Shown: positions 5,091 through 6,001 of the stretch, one piece after another
How positions within the stretch are numbered: position 1 is the stretch's first letter
Layout of the letters: every line of letters begins with the position of its first letter
Assembly (NCBI GenBank): GCA_902796815.1
Contig: CADBQL010000134.1
Span: 1 to 6,001, forward strand
Origin: an uncultured Coriobacteriaceae bacterium
Lineage (GTDB): Bacteria; Actinomycetota; Coriobacteriia; Coriobacteriales; Eggerthellaceae
DNA: 6,001 bases
Direction of reading: 5' to 3'
Made by a program: the position numbers and the translations under genes
The notes under the pieces: model-generated
Databases searched by the model: none
What the model was told of the DNA's origin: nothing
Seen by the model: the letters and a program-made list of their open reading frames with translations, nothing else

Positions 5091-6001
5091 ATGGCAGAAC
5101 AACACTGGGCTACACCCGAAACCGAGCACGGCGAGGGGCATCGCGACCCCAAGCGCAACCAGGGAAACATCATCGTGGAGGTCTTCAGCCAACCCGAGGA
5201 CGCGAAGACGAAAGAAGAAAGCGACCACCCAGAGCTCTGGGAACCCAATTACGTATGGCGGCCCACCAAAGCTTATCGCCCTGACGAACCCATGGACCCG
5301 TACGTGCCCGCCACCAAGCTCGATCCCGCCACGCGGCCCGAAATCATGAAGCTGGCAAAGATGATGATCGACCGCATTCCGAAGAAGCTCGGCATTCAGA
5401 AAATCACAGCCGAAGACCCGGAATGCTGGGGGCTTCTTTCTATTTTCACCGAAGAGACGGCTTTCATCGCCAACCACATGGGTATACGGCACCCCATGAC
5501 GATGGAACAGATCGCCGAAGCATGCGACTGGCCCTTGGAAAAGGTCGAACCGCTCGTAAACCACATGGCACAGGTGGGCAATCTGGAGTACAACTGGGAA
5601 AACCTCGACGGTACGAATCCCAGCCACGAAAAGCGGTTCTCCCTACCCGTGCAGCTGCCCGGCATGGGCGAGTTCTACGCCATGAACGAAGCTGCCCTCG
5701 AGGAACATCCCGAGATGAGCACCTACTTCGAGCGCATCGCGTTTCTGGGTCCTTCGATGATCGCCGACATCGTCCCTCCAGGAGGCGGCGGCGTCGGCAT
5801 GCACGTCGTTCCCGTCGAAAAGGCAATCGAGCAGGTGGAATCATCGGTCGATGTCGAGCATCTATCGCATTGGCTCAAAAAGTACGACCGTTTCTCATCG
5901 GCTGTGTGCTCGTGCCGCATGAGCGAGACCGTACGCGGCGTGAACACGGGAGACGACCCCGAAGGCTGGTGCATCGGCATCGGCGACATGGCCGACTACG
6001 A
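5091..6001 (+). CDS. Iron-sulfur oxidoreductase, N-terminal part (4Fe-4S ferredoxin / probable FAD-dependent type)
   Basis: The frame is open from the ATG at 5091 to the window edge, giving 303 complete residues of a longer protein. After a hydrophilic, poorly conserved N-terminus (1-75) comes a helical segment and a winged-helix-like region at about 105-170 (MTMEQIAEACDWPLEKVEPL at 136-155). A LPVQLPGMGEFYAMNE segment follows at 185-200, then VPVEKAIE at 240-247, and finally KYDRFSSAVCSCRMSE at 264-279 with C273, C275 and C294 before GIGDMADY. From memory this order matches anaerobe proteins that go on to 4Fe-4S ferredoxin motifs and, in many members, an NAD(P)/FAD oxidoreductase domain like the glutamate synthase small subunit; the flavin part lies outside the window and is inferred. 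The likely role is cytoplasmic electron transfer. A modest AGAAGAGAG site precedes the ATG; an upstream ATG at 5066 is out of frame. It is divergent from hypA. Confidence 0.8.
   Translation, partial: MAEQHWATPETEHGEGHRDPKRNQGNIIVEVFSQPEDAKTKEESDHPELWEPNYVWRPTKAYRPDEPMDPYVPATKLDPATRPEIMKLAKMMIDRIPKKLGIQKITAEDPECWGLLSIFTEETAFIANHMGIRHPMTMEQIAEACDWPLEKVEPLVNHMAQVGNLEYNWENLDGTNPSHEKRFSLPVQLPGMGEFYAMNEAALEEHPEMSTYFERIAFLGPSMIADIVPPGGGGVGMHVVPVEKAIEQVESSVDVEHLSHWLKKYDRFSSAVCSCRMSETVRGVNTGDDPEGWCIGIGDMADY

Overview
The window looks like chromosomal DNA of a moderately high-G+C anaerobic bacterium. My best guess is the Coriobacteriia (Eggerthella/Slackia-like). This is an inference from a HypA nickel chaperone beside the N-terminus of an anaerobe-type ferredoxin/flavoprotein family, a two-ribbon zinc protein of the kind common in Gram-positives, G/C-rich third codon positions, and AT-rich promoter gaps. 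No rRNA, tRNA, CRISPR array, transposase or integrase is visible.

Layout, left to right. (1) Positions 1-672, minus strand: a double zinc-ribbon protein cut by the window edge, followed upstream by a gene-poor gap (673-1018) that holds its probable promoter, a set of GTGACG direct repeats, and the terminator of the next gene. (2) 1019-1906, minus: a class I SAM-dependent methyltransferase. (3) 1907-2092: an AT-rich divergent promoter region. (4) 2093-2347, plus: a small unrecognised 84-residue protein whose second half is four tandem 10-residue repeats. (5) 2471-2504: a strong bidirectional terminator between convergent genes. (6) 2602-3222, minus: an unrecognised 206-residue acidic cytoplasmic protein. 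(7) 3223-3393: an AT-rich divergent regulatory region with a 6+6 inverted repeat. (8) 3394-4308, plus: a LysR-type regulator. (9) 4392-4458: a long AT-rich inverted repeat, probably a bidirectional terminator. (10) 4503-4847, minus: hypA. (11) 5021-5042: a perfect 8+8 palindrome in the hypA divergent region. (12) 5091 to the right edge, plus: the N-terminal part of an iron-sulfur, probably flavin-linked, oxidoreductase.

Functionally the window contains two divergent pairs that each look like a small regulatory unit: the LysR regulator with the unknown 206-residue protein, and hypA with the iron-sulfur oxidoreductase. The second pair suggests anaerobic redox metabolism with a nickel or zinc metallochaperone outside a visible hyp operon. 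The most unusual coding item is the tandem-repeat mini-protein at 2093-2347. I see no complete multi-gene novel system; the best candidates for new biology are single genes of unknown function and their divergent control regions.
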